From Rhynchopus sp. YZ270_cl-10 (Eukaryota > Euglenozoa > Diplonemea > Diplonemida > Diplonemidae): a stretch of DNA of 64,000 bases. A program made the translations under genes and the position numbers. This document shows, piece after piece, positions 20,840-30,942 of the stretch (positions within the stretch are counted from its first letter, which is position 1; every line of letters starts with the position of its first letter). The stretch lies in assembly GCA_964035575.1 (NCBI GenBank), contig OZ037932.1, positions 620,001 to 684,000 on the forward strand, written 5' to 3'. The notes beneath the pieces were generated by a model that saw only the letters and a program-made list of their open reading frames with translations, ran no database searches and was not told the DNA's origin.

Positions 20840-21912
20840 CGGGTATTCGTGTGTATATTTTTGTTTTGTTGTTCCTGATGAACTGTTTGTTGGGATGAGA
20901 GGCAGTTTTGACCGAAACAAAAAAAGAAATAAGGTTTGCTCTGTTTTGAATGTAAAGAAAGGAAGAAGGGAAAAGTAGAAGAAGAGGGTGAAGGGTGAAG
21001 GGGTATAGTGTCATATGCCGCAAAGACGCACAGTTAAGTGTGCCCCTGTTTTATATGGATATCCCTTCGCGAGTGTTGCAGTGTGTTGTTTGTCTCTGCT
21101 ATTTGGTGTTGGTGTTGGAATGTTGGTTTTGATCCTGCAGTTTGGTGTCTGCAGGAGAAAAGCTGCGCACCTACACTTTATTTTCTGTCCATTTAAAAAA
21201 AACGGGACGCGTCTGTCTCCGTTCCAGTAAAAGAAAGTCAAAAAAAGTTGGGAAGAAAAAGACAAAAATATAAAAGAGCAAATAGCAAAGCGAAACAAAA
21301 AGTATAACCATTCTGAAAGATGAACAGGCCTCTCGTAAAAGGCACACGCATCTTGCAACAAAAAGATTAAAACAAACGATGAAACAAAAATAAAAGTTGC
21401 AAGGCCAGTAACCCATGAACCCATTTCCCACCACACCACAACCAACCTCCCTGCAGTTTTGCAGGTTAGGAGGGCGGAGGTGGGGCGGGGCATGTTTCAA
21501 GGAAAGGTCTTGCTGTCTATATAATAAGGGTGTGAGGAACACCCACTCCTTGCACGGGGGGCAAGCATCGGAGTGAGTTTGGAAGCTTTGTAAAGAAAAG
21601 CGAAAATAATAATAAATTTAGATTTAGATTTAGATTAAATAGGGGTGAAGCACAGTGTGTATCTGTATCTGTGTAGTACAAAGACACGCGCTCTGTGTTC
21701 TGTTCTGTTTGTCCACGTCACTTCCTGCAGGCAGGCAGCAAGAGAGAGACCAAGCGGAAAATTCAAAAAAGAAAGGCTAATATGCAAGAGAAATTCAGTT
21801 CCAGAAAAAAGTTTACGACAGTAAGTAGGTGCGTAAAAAAGGAAGCAAGTAAACAAACGCGCGTCGCCCTCAGCGCAACTCAAAGGGCGAGGATGAGGTC
21901 AATGCAAAGAGC
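20840..21912. other. Spacer between peroxidase and NFU1 genes
   Basis: A 1.07-kb spacer with a family D hairpin at 21314-21355 and a short TTTAGA microsatellite around 21617-21640. No gene is seen; the plus-strand ORFs here lack coding character. Confidence 0.5.
21314..21355 (+). repeat. Fold-back repeat family D
   Basis: GAAAGATGAACAGGCCTCTC, then GGCACACGCATCTT. The AAGATG and CATCTT ends pair. Confidence 0.65.
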
Positions 21913-23034
21913 TCACCACCCGTTCTCCTGCAGCTGCCTCCATGCAGCTACGAAGTGTGTCTCAAAGAGCGCCCTGTCACGCGAGAAGGCACGCACGATG
22001 CTGCGCAGTCTGTCGTCCGCACGCATCACCATGTCAATCGGAAGCATCACAGAGCGACGCCCAGGCCCACCGCGGTACTGCAGGTCTGTGCGCCCCTCCT
22101 CGGCAGTGTTCCTGCCCCAGGCTCCCTGGTCGAGGTTCGCAAAGTACTCCGTCCCGAACACAAGGTTGTTCGTCGTCCACTGTCCCTCGTTCCCGCTCAC
22201 GGCCAGGTGCATCGCACCCATGTTGTGTCCGCCCATCAGACTCACCATCTTCTCCAGGGCGTTCGCGTCAGAGTTAAGCGAGATCCCAAGCTCACCAAAC
22301 TTGTCGAAGAAGTAGTCAAGCGTGTCGAGGTGCGGGAAGTTGTCGTTGTTGAAGTGCTTTGTCGGCATTCTGTCGTTGTCGTTCACACACTGTGCAGCAG
22401 GGTTCCCAAAGTCGGTGCGTCCGGCACGGAAGAACAGCGTCGGGCTCCCCATGTACTCGAGCGCCGTGTTCCCCGCCAGCGAGTACAGGTCTGCGTAGGA
22501 GATGAACGGGTGAGCAGACTTCACAGCCTCCAGTGCGCGGGTCGCCACGTCCAGCCCAATGTTCTCCCCAAGCCCCAGCTCAGGGTCTGTCCGCAGGCAC
22601 CCCCCGTTCCCACCTCCAATCGGGCGGTCTGTCGAGTCAAAGTGTGCCAGCGAGTGCCACGCCAGACGCACCAGCAGCGGGCGGAACGACGCTGCCTGGC
22701 TCTCAATCACACCCACAATCGTCGACACCACTGGGAGGTACTGTGCACGCACGCCCGCCTCAATGCCCTGCCCGGGTGTCGTCCGTGCGTTCCCGAACCC
22801 ACCGTCTGTCGGTGCGGGCGGGGTTGGTGGGGTTGGCGGCACGGGAACCGGTGCAGGTGGGACTGGCACAGGTGGAACGGGGACTGGAGCAGGTGGTGTT
22901 GGTGGTGTTGGCGTTCTGCCACGTCCCCCGCGTCCACCTCCACCCCCACCCCTTCCTCCACGACGTTGCCCCTCAGCCGTTGTCACGAAGCTTGTCCCGA
23001 ACACGAGCAACGCCAGCATGCATACAGTGCGCAT
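21913..23034 (-). CDS. Secreted class I haem peroxidase (APX/CcP-like)
   Basis: 373 residues, no intron, starting at the ATG at 23034. A signal peptide (MRTVCMLALLVFGTSFVTTA) is followed by an Arg/Gly-rich stretch and a proline-rich linker of repeated PVPPxP units (about residues 25-75). The catalytic domain follows. The distal site is LVRLAWHSLAHFD (Arg, Trp and His, about residue 123). The proximal haem ligand is His in MGGHNMGAMHL (about 267). The closing region FSRDRALFETHF fits the Asp that holds the proximal His. Class I enzymes reduce hydrogen peroxide with ascorbate or cytochrome c; the electron donor cannot be told from sequence. Relatives are usually mitochondrial, plastid or ER-bound, so the apparent secretory signal with an RGG/Pro linker is unusual. 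It could be lumenal or cell-surface. Confidence 0.93.
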   Translation of the reverse strand: MRTVCMLALLVFGTSFVTTAEGQRRGGRGGGGGGRGGRGRTPTPPTPPAPVPVPPVPVPPAPVPVPPTPPTPPAPTDGGFGNARTTPGQGIEAGVRAQYLPVVSTIVGVIESQAASFRPLLVRLAWHSLAHFDSTDRPIGGGNGGCLRTDPELGLGENIGLDVATRALEAVKSAHPFISYADLYSLAGNTALEYMGSPTLFFRAGRTDFGNPAAQCVNDNDRMPTKHFNNDNFPHLDTLDYFFDKFGELGISLNSDANALEKMVSLMGGHNMGAMHLAVSGNEGQWTTNNLVFGTEYFANLDQGAWGRNTAEEGRTDLQYRGGPGRRSVMLPIDMVMRADDRLRSIVRAFSRDRALFETHFVAAWRQLQENGW

Positions 23035-23498
23035 TCTGATCTGGTTTTTGTGTAGGATGTGTGCGCAAACGCCTGTACGTGTTGAGTGTCATGATTTGAG
23101 AAAGGGTTGTGGGGATTCCATCTAATGATGAAGAAAAGGGGATGGAGGGGCCGTTTTTTTGTTTGTACCACTCTCTTCATTGAGGGTGCTTCATGTTCGC
23201 GTTCGGGGGTAGGAGGGAGGTGGTGGTGGTAGGGAGGGGCCTTTTTATTGGGAAAAAAGAAAAACATCAGCAGTAAAAGGGTAGTCACACAGCAGGCACC
23301 TTCTGATATAAAAAAAAAAACAAAAACGATTTCGATAACAAAAATCTTGAAAGAAATGGGTGCTTTTTTTTTCTCGTGCTTTGCTTTATTTTGTTTTTTT
23401 TTCCTCAAGACAAAATCCCCCCCAAGAACCCACCTTAAGGCGGGAAACCCAGGGTTCTAGACGGGTTTTTGGTTTATTTATTGGAGAAGAACAGGAGG

Positions 23499-23537
23499 TA
23501 AGATCTATCTAAGCTCCTCATAGCTTAGCCGCATCTT
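23499..23537 (+). repeat. Fold-back repeat family A, diverged
   Basis: GTAAGATCTATCTAAGC, loop TCCTCATA, then GCTTAGCCGCATCTTGC. The inner CTAAGC/GCTTAG stem is perfect. Confidence 0.6.
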
Positions 23538-23916
23538 GCAAATAAAAATATGGTGATAAAGTGTTTCCCCCACATACACACCACGGTGAAATAAATGACT
23601 TGCCTTGTGGCTTACAACAGTGAACCCACAAAGTAACACCATAAATCAAAGCTATTTACTTCACCGTTGTACAGTGCAGTATCCACCCCCCGCCCCCAAA
23701 TTCCCCCGTTTTTATCAAAAAAAAAAAACCAAAAATCGCTTTTTTCCCACAACCTAAACAGTGAGAACAAAAGCGTGGTTTACGTTTCTGAAAAAAAAAA
23801 AAAAAAATCCCCCCTCTGATTGGGGGTTTTTGAAGACACTAGAATGGATGGACCTGTAACGGAAGAATCTAATGCGCTTCGCTTAGCGTTTATCTAAACA
23901 AAAAACAAAATGGAGA

Positions 23917-23964
23917 GTTTATAAGATGACCCTAAGCCTCTCGTTGCTTAGTCACATTATAAAC
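23917..23964 (+). repeat. Fold-back repeat family A, fullest palindrome
   Basis: Outer arms GTTTATAAGATGA and TCACATTATAAAC pair at 11 of 13 positions. The inner stem is CTAAGC/GCTTAG and the loop CTCTCGTT. This 48-bp copy best shows the full extent of the family. Confidence 0.85.
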
Positions 23965-24103
23965 AAAGTGGAAACATGGTGGTGTTCGTGAGTATATCCC
24001 CAAAAATGCTACGAAATAGGGGGATAAAGAACACCATATAGAACATACAGGAGACTTGTTCATAGGAGGTTGCAAGAGGAGGAGAACACATATTCAGCTA
24101 TAA

Positions 24104-25497
24104 TGGGGTGGCCCGGGGGCACGGCGCTTAGTTTTTACAAAAAAAATTTAAAAAAATCACAAAAAATCACAAATTATCACAAAAAATCACAAACTACTAC
24201 TACAAAGTCACGGTACATTTGGTCGACTTCCTGCAATCTGAACAGGGTGGAGATCAATAATCACCACACACTCAGAAGCGAGTAAAGAGGCAGCGAAAAG
24301 CGTAGCCGGCCTCAGACAGTTGTTTATCTTGGCGATTGCCAAGGCACGGGAGCTGGCGGAGGCTCCCCAAGCACGAGGTACCGACTCCAACGGAGGAGGT
24401 AGAGGTGGTGTACGCCGACACTGACGCGACCCCCGTTACCGAAGCGACTCCGGAAACCGACGCGCCCCCCGACTGCAATTGTTACATTGCGCTGTCTACA
24501 GCACATAGCCGCCACCCAGCTGCACACGCTTGTGTTCATTGGAAGGGTCGAGCCGCCTCTCAAGGCGCGTAAGACCAAGCCGCCGCCGCGCAACATCGGA
24601 TTGGCCGCCCACATGACGCTGTCATCGCAAATGATGGCATGTTCCTTCTCCAATGGATTTATTGGGTGTATGTTATACTGGGACAATGTGGTCAGATCGT
24701 CTTCAGACCTGGAAAAGTGCACGACATATAAAAGCTTCCGACTGCGGCGGGCGGCCCATTTTCACCCTTTTCTTGTTCCTCATCCTCTCTATGTTTTCAC
24801 TTGCCCCTGATGCTGACAAAAATCACGGATTTGTCCATTTCGGCGTATTGACCCCACCACACAACTGTACTGTACTGTTCCCAATCCCCTGTGTATACTG
24901 CGGAAATTGACCAAAAACGAGAACTTGTCCATTTCGGAAAATTGACCCCACCACTGGCCGGACGGATTCCGGAAATGCAAATGCAAGTGTTTTCGGCGTG
25001 ACTGTGTATACTCTATGTACTGTGCACTACCACAGCACAGGACCTCATAAGCTCTCAGTAAGCTCTCACAGCTCCCACTAACTCTCAGTAAGCTCTCACA
25101 GACTCTCACAGGCTCTCGCAGCCTGTTACGTGTCTCACGGAGACGATCATAGATCACCCAACAAAAAATCACAAAAACCAAAAAAAAAAAATCACAAAAA
25201 ATCACAAACAATCACAAAAAATCACAAAAACCAAAAAAAAAATCACAAATAATCACAAACAATCACAAAAAATCACAAAAACCAAAAAAAAAATCACAAA
25301 TAATCACAAAAAATCACAATCAATCACAAAAACCGAAAAAAAAATCACAAATAATCACAAACAATCACAAAAAATCACAAAAACCAAAAAAAAAATCACA
25401 AAAAATCACAAGATTCTTTTTCATAATGTTGTGACTTTTTGTGATTTTTTCCGAAAAAACACAACGCGCCACTTCCCTGCGCGCCCGGGCCACCCCA
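24104..25497. mobile_element. Non-autonomous DNA transposon, 1.4 kb, 5-bp target duplication
   Basis: The ends are inverted repeats beginning TGGGGTGGCCCGGG, flanked on both sides by TATAA (24099-24103 and 25498-25502). Next to each end are arrays of AATCACAAA units on the plus strand: a few at 24148-24200, and about 20 at 25150-25420. The centre (about 24220-24760) is GC-rich and contains a Thr/Asp/Pro-rich open stretch, but no transposase is recognisable. Tandem AGCTCTCACAG-like units occupy 25045-25125, and a short direct duplication lies at 24830-24955. It has the form of a MITE-like element needing enzyme supplied elsewhere. The superfamily is not assignable from what is visible. Confidence 0.85.
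25150..25425. repeat. AATCACAAA minisatellite within the TIR element
   Basis: Tandem units of AATCACAAAA or AATCACAAAC with interspersed AAACCAAAAAAA. The structure is irregular, with a higher-order period of about 65-70 bp. Confidence 0.85.
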
Positions 25498-25994
25498 TAT
25501 AAAACCATTTAGAAGGAGCTCCACTATACAATAAAAAAACGCTTTTATGTAACCGCTGATGAATTGTTTTTTCTTTCTGCTAGGGTGTCAAACCACCTTT
25601 TTTGGTAAGTGAACGAACGGAGATGATGCAAACAAAAGGGGAGCTGGATTGCCCCCCTTCTTTTTCACTCACGTTTTGCTGGTGTGTGGATTTTTTTTTT
25701 CTTTTTCAGAGCACGCTTCCGATGGATAGAAACATAGGTTCCATTTTTTTTTCCTAATGTTTTTGGCGAACCGTTTCGACCTCTTTTGTTCTGGGAGGAG
25801 AAACCCCTGCGTTTGTCCTATGTCAGATGGCAAGATGACTCCGTATTATATTTACAGATTATCAAAAACTAATAAAATCTAAAACGTGCCTTGTTCTGTT
25901 GTGGCAACGTGAAAAAAAACAAAAATAAATATTTCGTGATATTCTTGGCAAAATGAAACAAAGCCTTATGCTCGAGGCCATCTTTTTAGAGTGA

Positions 25995-26031
25995 AGTTGA
26001 TAGTGCAAACGCCTCTGGGACGCAGACACTG
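25995..26031 (+). repeat. Fold-back repeat family E
   Basis: GTTGATAGTGCAAACGCC, TCTGGGACGCAGACACTG. The arms AGTG and CACT pair, as do the GCAAACGC-like and GACGC segments in part. Confidence 0.65.
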
Positions 26032-26229
26032 TTTTTTTTAAATGAAACACTTTAGGTGAGTGTTGCGGCTCGCTGCTATGTGCACACACTCTTTTCCCCC
26101 TATTCATTTCGAGTACTTCCTCCTTTCAATTCAAATCACTTTGACATCCATGTCGTACGAGGCTGCACGCAATATATAAAAAGGCACTTTTTGGAGGGTA
26201 GCAGAATAATAGAACTATAAAAAAGGGTT

Positions 26230-26262
26230 GAAAGATGAATGTGTTTCATATACACATCTTCA
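26230..26262 (+). repeat. Fold-back repeat family D
   Basis: GAAAGATGAATGTGTTTCAT, then ATACACATCTTC. AAGATG/CATCTT and TGTGT/ACACA-type pairing makes a stem of about 12 bp. Confidence 0.75.
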
Positions 26263-26292
26263 AAAAAAAAAATAAAGAAGAAAAAACAAAAT

Positions 26293-26333
26293 CTCAAGAT
26301 GAAACTCTAAGCCTCTCGTACTTAGCCACCTTT
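26293..26333 (+). repeat. Fold-back repeat family A
   Basis: CTCAAGATGAAACTCTAAGC, loop CTCTCGTA, then CTTAGCCACCTTTA. Confidence 0.75.
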
Positions 26334-26695
26334 AAATAACCAATGCACGACCGTTCCAACCCTCACCCATACCCCCCCCTAACCACCCCCAGTTGATAAC
26401 GTGCAAGACCCTCAAGGATGCTGACACGCACCCTTTTGCGCAATACACCCTCCCCAAAAAACCCCTAAAAAAACCTTTCTTTAAAACAAGGAGGACTGAT
26501 CGATTTTTTTTGTATTTTTTTTTTACCCTCCAAAAGAAAAACCCCCTTATCACCTTTCAAGAGGAAATCGCCCTGAAAAATGAATAGTTTTTAAAGATGA
26601 GGCTATGCCTTTCGTGCTTGAAGTCACCCTATATTTTTAAAAAAACTGAGATATCCTCAGAATCAATGCCCCTTTTTTTCCCTATTTGGGTTCTA

Positions 26696-29600
26696 CTAGA
26701 TAATGTCTCGCAGGGCAGACTTGACACGCGTCACGTTTCCAGTAAACTTTTCTGCCTGGTTCTGCTCCAAGGTCTGACCGATGTCCTGCAGGAAACCTTC
26801 AAAGGCTTGCGCCAGTTGCTCCTGGAAAAATGAGGTGGGGTGGTGGTGTTGTTGCATTTTTTTGAAGAAAGAAAATAACTGATCACGGAGACAAAGACCA
26901 TGCTCTTTGAAATATGTAGCGGAAGTTTGCAAGCCACCTCGCGCCGAGAAAAAAAACCAGGCATCCGTGTTTAAAAAAAATGTTGAGATTGACCTTAGCC
27001 TCTCGTATTTAGTCAGAAAGCCTCTTCTGCATACCTTACGCTCTGGCTCGACAATCTTCGCAATGAGCTGCCCACGGTACTCCTGCAGGAAGCCCTGGAA
27101 GCCCCCGGTGACGAAGATGAGCGGCAGCACCTGCTGGCTGAGACCCCACTGCAGGTGTGTGCTGCCCTCCTGGAAGAGGACCAGGTTGAGGATGTACTGG
27201 GTAGCACGCTGGAAGACAGTTGGGTCGTTGCTGAGGTGGCCACGCACCTGCTCGCAATACATCATGGCCTTCTGGTTGCCGGAGGGCGAGTTTGCCTGCA
27301 GGGGTGTGGATGTGTATTGTGACATAACATTTGAAACAAAGCAAAACCGAGGGGTGTGAAATACAAAAGCCCTCTCGATCAAACAATGTGAAAATACATA
27401 GGCTGTGTGGGGGTGGTCATCATGAGGCATACCTTCTTCATCTGCTTGTAGTAAAACTGCGCCAGCTGCCCAAACGCCACACTCGAACGCGTGACGACCT
27501 TCTGCGACAGCTCAATCGCAAGCAGCCCCCGCTCCAAGATGTCGACCAGCCTCATGAAGTACACTGTGGGCAAGGTCAGGAGGAATGCGGTGTGGCATTT
27601 GAAGAGGTGCTCGACCATCACGTAGTAGTCGTTCCCGAGCTTCTGGTAGGCCAGCACGTCGTCCAGGGGGATCGAGAGGATCTGTGTAGTGTAAATGTGT
27701 AACATTATTTATTGTGGCGGGCAATAATGGCCTAAATGTGATATATTTGCATACCATTTTGACAGACACCTCCAGCACATCGTTCAGGACAGGGTCGCCG
27801 TACATTGCAAACACACCGAAGTTGCAGTACGAGCCGCTGAGGGCACGCATCACGACACCCATGGCGATGCTGAGGGGTTTGTACGTCTGCTTGTACATGA
27901 CGTCGTCCTGGCCTGAGGCTGGCACAACGGGTGGCCACCCATCCTGCGACTGCGGGAAGAGCTCCTGCAGCTTTGCCCTACCATAGCATGTGACCAGCGC
28001 AGAGACATCGCGGAAGAGGAGAATGCCGTTGGGTGATGACGGCTCGAAGGTGATGCGCGATTGTTCGTTTCTCACAAACTCGGCTGCGAACCGCATCAAA
28101 GGAATGATGACTGTGTTGTCCGCGGTGAACACTTGGCAGATCTTCAGCAGCAACGGCGTCTCCGTACTATCCGTTCCATGGTTAGAGAGACTCGGGAAGA
28201 TCCACTCAAAGACAAGCCCGTAGTGCATCTTCTGCGCAGCTGCCTGGCACACTCCGATGAGGTCCCGCAACCATCCTATTATCGCAAGCTTCGCCTCAGG
28301 CGTGCCAAACGACTCCCGCGACGCTGTCTGCAGCTGATGCGCTGTCTCTTTCAGCGGCTTCATGAACTCTTCAAACGCGGTTTCCAAATTAGGCCTGCTG
28401 AAGAGAAGGAGGGCAAGAGTCTTGAAGAGGCGGGTACGCTCCTTCAGGTTCTCCTTCTTCTCGAGAAAGCCGAACTGCGCCTGCGGGTGGATCCCACTCG
28501 TCAACAGTAGCACAACCTCGTCGAGCTTGAGCAGGAATTTCCCAGAGGAGTACCCCTTCGCAAGGTCATGGAACAAAGAGATTGCCTCGTGGAGAAGCTC
28601 GGTGCAGCCCTTCCACACCTTCAGGATGTTGAAGATCACGTCCATCACGACCTTCAACACACCAAGCGTGTTTGATACTGCACCGTTCGTATCTTTTTCG
28701 ATTTGCGGGAAGAAGATGGATGTTGCCGCACATGTCTCCCCAACATGCGAGATGCGGAAGCTGTTGAAGAAGTAGAGGATCGCCATTTGGAGGCGCTGCA
28801 GTGTCTTCATTTCGGTCTGCCCTTGGATCATGTTCACTCTGCGGTTCACAAGCTGCGAGAGCTCGAGGACGAATGCTGTTGAGGATGCGTCGTGCAGCTC
28901 CGAGGTCGCATCTGTCACTGAGTTGTGGTACATGATGATGGACCCCATCATGTAGACAATCCACGACAGCCTTGAGTCCAGAATCTCCAGCTTCAGCACT
29001 GCCTCACGCTCCCTCTCTGCAGGGATCTGCCCCGACGCGATCTGCGTCAACAACTCATTCGCCGACGCCAGGTCCGGACTGCCCACCTCTATCAAGAACG
29101 GCCCGACCTTGCTGTACAACGCCTTCGCCAGGGGAGGGAGCGCCTCGAGCTGCACCAAAAGCATTTCCTTATTCTCCAACGCATTGTCGACTTCCTTGGG
29201 TGTCTCCATTGCAGCGCGAGCCAGCTCAAGACGAGATGTAATGTACGACGCCACGATGTCAGGCGCATAGGTGTCAAGCCGCGCAGACTTCCGCGATTCA
29301 TTCAAATACGCTTTTGATTGGATCAGACGCTGCCAAAGGGCAAGCAGGAAGTAGGAGCACCCTGCCGTCTGCCTCCAGTTCTGGAAGGACTGTACACTGA
29401 AGGCGGCGACAGCGGCAATCCATTCGTCGTAGACATCAAGCTTGACAAGCTCCGCCAATTGGTAGTTCGGTTTTATCCGAGAGAGCAGTCTGCAGAATTC
29501 ATGGTAGTTTCCTTCGTCGTCCAGCCCGATGTTTCCTTTCAGCACATCAAATGTTCCGGTTAACAGATACGACAAAAACTGTGCCCTTTCAACATCCGAT

Positions 29601-30487
29601 TCAAAAAGCGACCTCCTCACCGCAGCCAGCTGCGACATACAGCAGAGTATCACCGAACTTCGCTTGGGCACCGGGGTCTCTTGGTTCGCCATTTTGTATA
29701 GTGTCCAGAGAAGCTCCATGGTCTTCTGATTAGAGATATACTCACGCCACGATGGGGGCACCTGAACAGCGGATACATCATCCCCTGAGGGGTCAAAGTA
29801 GATCCCAATAAAATCGTATGACAAACAAGCGTAGATAAGGTTCGCTGCCTCGTCTACTTCATTCCCGGTCTTGCCCTGCTGCACTGCGGTGTCAATCACA
29901 TTCAGCGCAACCTTAAAAATTTCAAGCAGGCAGTTCTCTTTGAAGTTGACAATCGTCCGTCTGTGTCTCGACAGCGTCATCTTTGGGCAGACCTCATTGA
30001 TTTCCCGCACCAAATCGTTGAGCAGGTTTAACCCAAGGAGATAGTGCCCTGCGGTTTGGTCGGTACTGCAGAGGAAGAAGGTGTGAACCTCTGTGGGAAG
30101 GGTTTTGAATGATTCATATTCAAGCCAGCCTAGTTTGGTAAGGCGGCAGAGTGCGGAGATGACTGCGTTGCGTACGAAGAAAACGAGTTTTGAACCTTTC
30201 TGTCCAATGAATGAGAGAAGACGAGCACGCATGTCTTCATGTTGGTTGCCGGAAGCGGTAAAGCTATTCCAGTTTTGTGTGATAATTTGTTTGATCGAGC
30301 TTGCGCAGAAGTACTGAGAAAACGGCGACTCCGACTGTTCCAGTACAAATCTGAGGTGCTGAATGTTGTCCAGGTTTGCAAGCTGTTGCAGCTGGTACTC
30401 CGCAGCCTTCTGCTGTTCTGCGCTTGCATTCCCTCCCATCGCCTGCTGCGAGATCTGGTCAATCTGCTCGATCTGTGCGTGCTCCAT
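26696..30487 (-). CDS. XPO7: Exportin-7 (RanBP16), importin-beta family export receptor
   Basis: Four exons: 30487-27755, 27681-27433, 27295-27035 and 26821-26696. The introns are 73, 137 and 213 nt, all phase 0, with GTATGC donors and CAG acceptors. The product is 1122 residues, close to the human protein's length. The start at 30487 reads MEHAQIEQIDQISQQA. Near the N-terminus the segment FSQYFCASSIKQIITQNW fits the first HEAT repeats that bind Ran-GTP. The conserved C-terminal block SGSYCNFGVFAMYGDP (about residue 887) followed by ILSIPLDDVLAYQKLGNDYY spans the first intron and is diagnostic of XPO7. The role is Ran-dependent nuclear export of folded cargo. Intron 3 contains a family A fold-back. 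Confidence 0.96.
26985..27018 (+). repeat. Fold-back repeat family A inside exportin-7 intron 3
   Basis: GTTGAGATTGACCTTAGCC, TCTCGTATTTAGTCAG. Orientation relative to the gene is the same as for the intergenic copies. Confidence 0.65.
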
Positions 30488-30942
30488 CTTGACGCCCTAT
30501 ATAATTATGTACACCAACAGAACAAAATAAATGTGTGACTCTTCCCCAAAAATAAAAGAAAAACTACAATGTCCCCAGCAGGGGCAGGGGGGTGTTTTCT
30601 GTAGATGTGGTGGAAGGGAGAGGAGAAGAGGGGGAGAGGGGGATTGAAAAGGAAATAGGAGAACGGAACGTTTTTTGGTATATTCGAGAGACAATAATAA
30701 TTTTTTTGAAGAGACAAAAAAAAAAGTTAAAAGTGCAAACACCACACTGCTCGTAGGCAAATGGAGGTTTGTAAGATGAATGTGCCTTTCGTGAACACAC
30801 ATTAAAAGAAAATTGAGAAAAAATGTTAAGATGAGAAAATGGTACCCACCCTAGAGAAATCGGAGTTTTGTTAGCACAGACAACTTCGTCAAATGCTGAA
30901 TCCAACAATTCTCCAACATCAGAAAAACCCCCGAAAGAAGAA
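30488..30942. other. Spacer between SMC and exportin-7 genes
   Basis: A 455-bp AT-rich spacer with one family D hairpin (30770-30813) preceded by a family E-like piece near 30731-30765. No ORF is credible. Confidence 0.5.
30770..30813 (+). repeat. Fold-back repeat family D
   Basis: GTTTGTAAGATGAATGTGCC, TTTCGTGAACACACATT. The left arm GTTTGTAAGATGA is shared with family A. Confidence 0.75.

Larger units (their letters stand above)
23035..24098. other. Spacer upstream of the peroxidase gene
   Basis: AT-rich DNA with fold-back repeats at 23499-23537 and 23917-23964, and a further hairpin-bearing repeat near 23580-23680 (GGTGAA...TTCACC arms around TAAATGACTT). No gene is seen. Confidence 0.5.
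25503..26695. other. Spacer downstream of exportin-7
   Basis: About 1.2 kb without a gene. It holds a GAGCTCCAC phrase at 25515 that recurs in other repeats, plus hairpins of families E (25995), D (26230) and A (26293) within 340 bp of each other. Confidence 0.5.

Noticed and set aside
21955-23055. 366-codon plus-strand ORF
   Set aside because: It is antisense to the peroxidase; its Arg/Val/His-rich composition is that of a reverse-complemented GC-rich gene.
25150-25425. Regular AATCACAAA repeats suggesting a CRISPR-like array
   Set aside because: Units are about 10 bp without unique spacers, lie inside a TIR element, and the host is eukaryotic.
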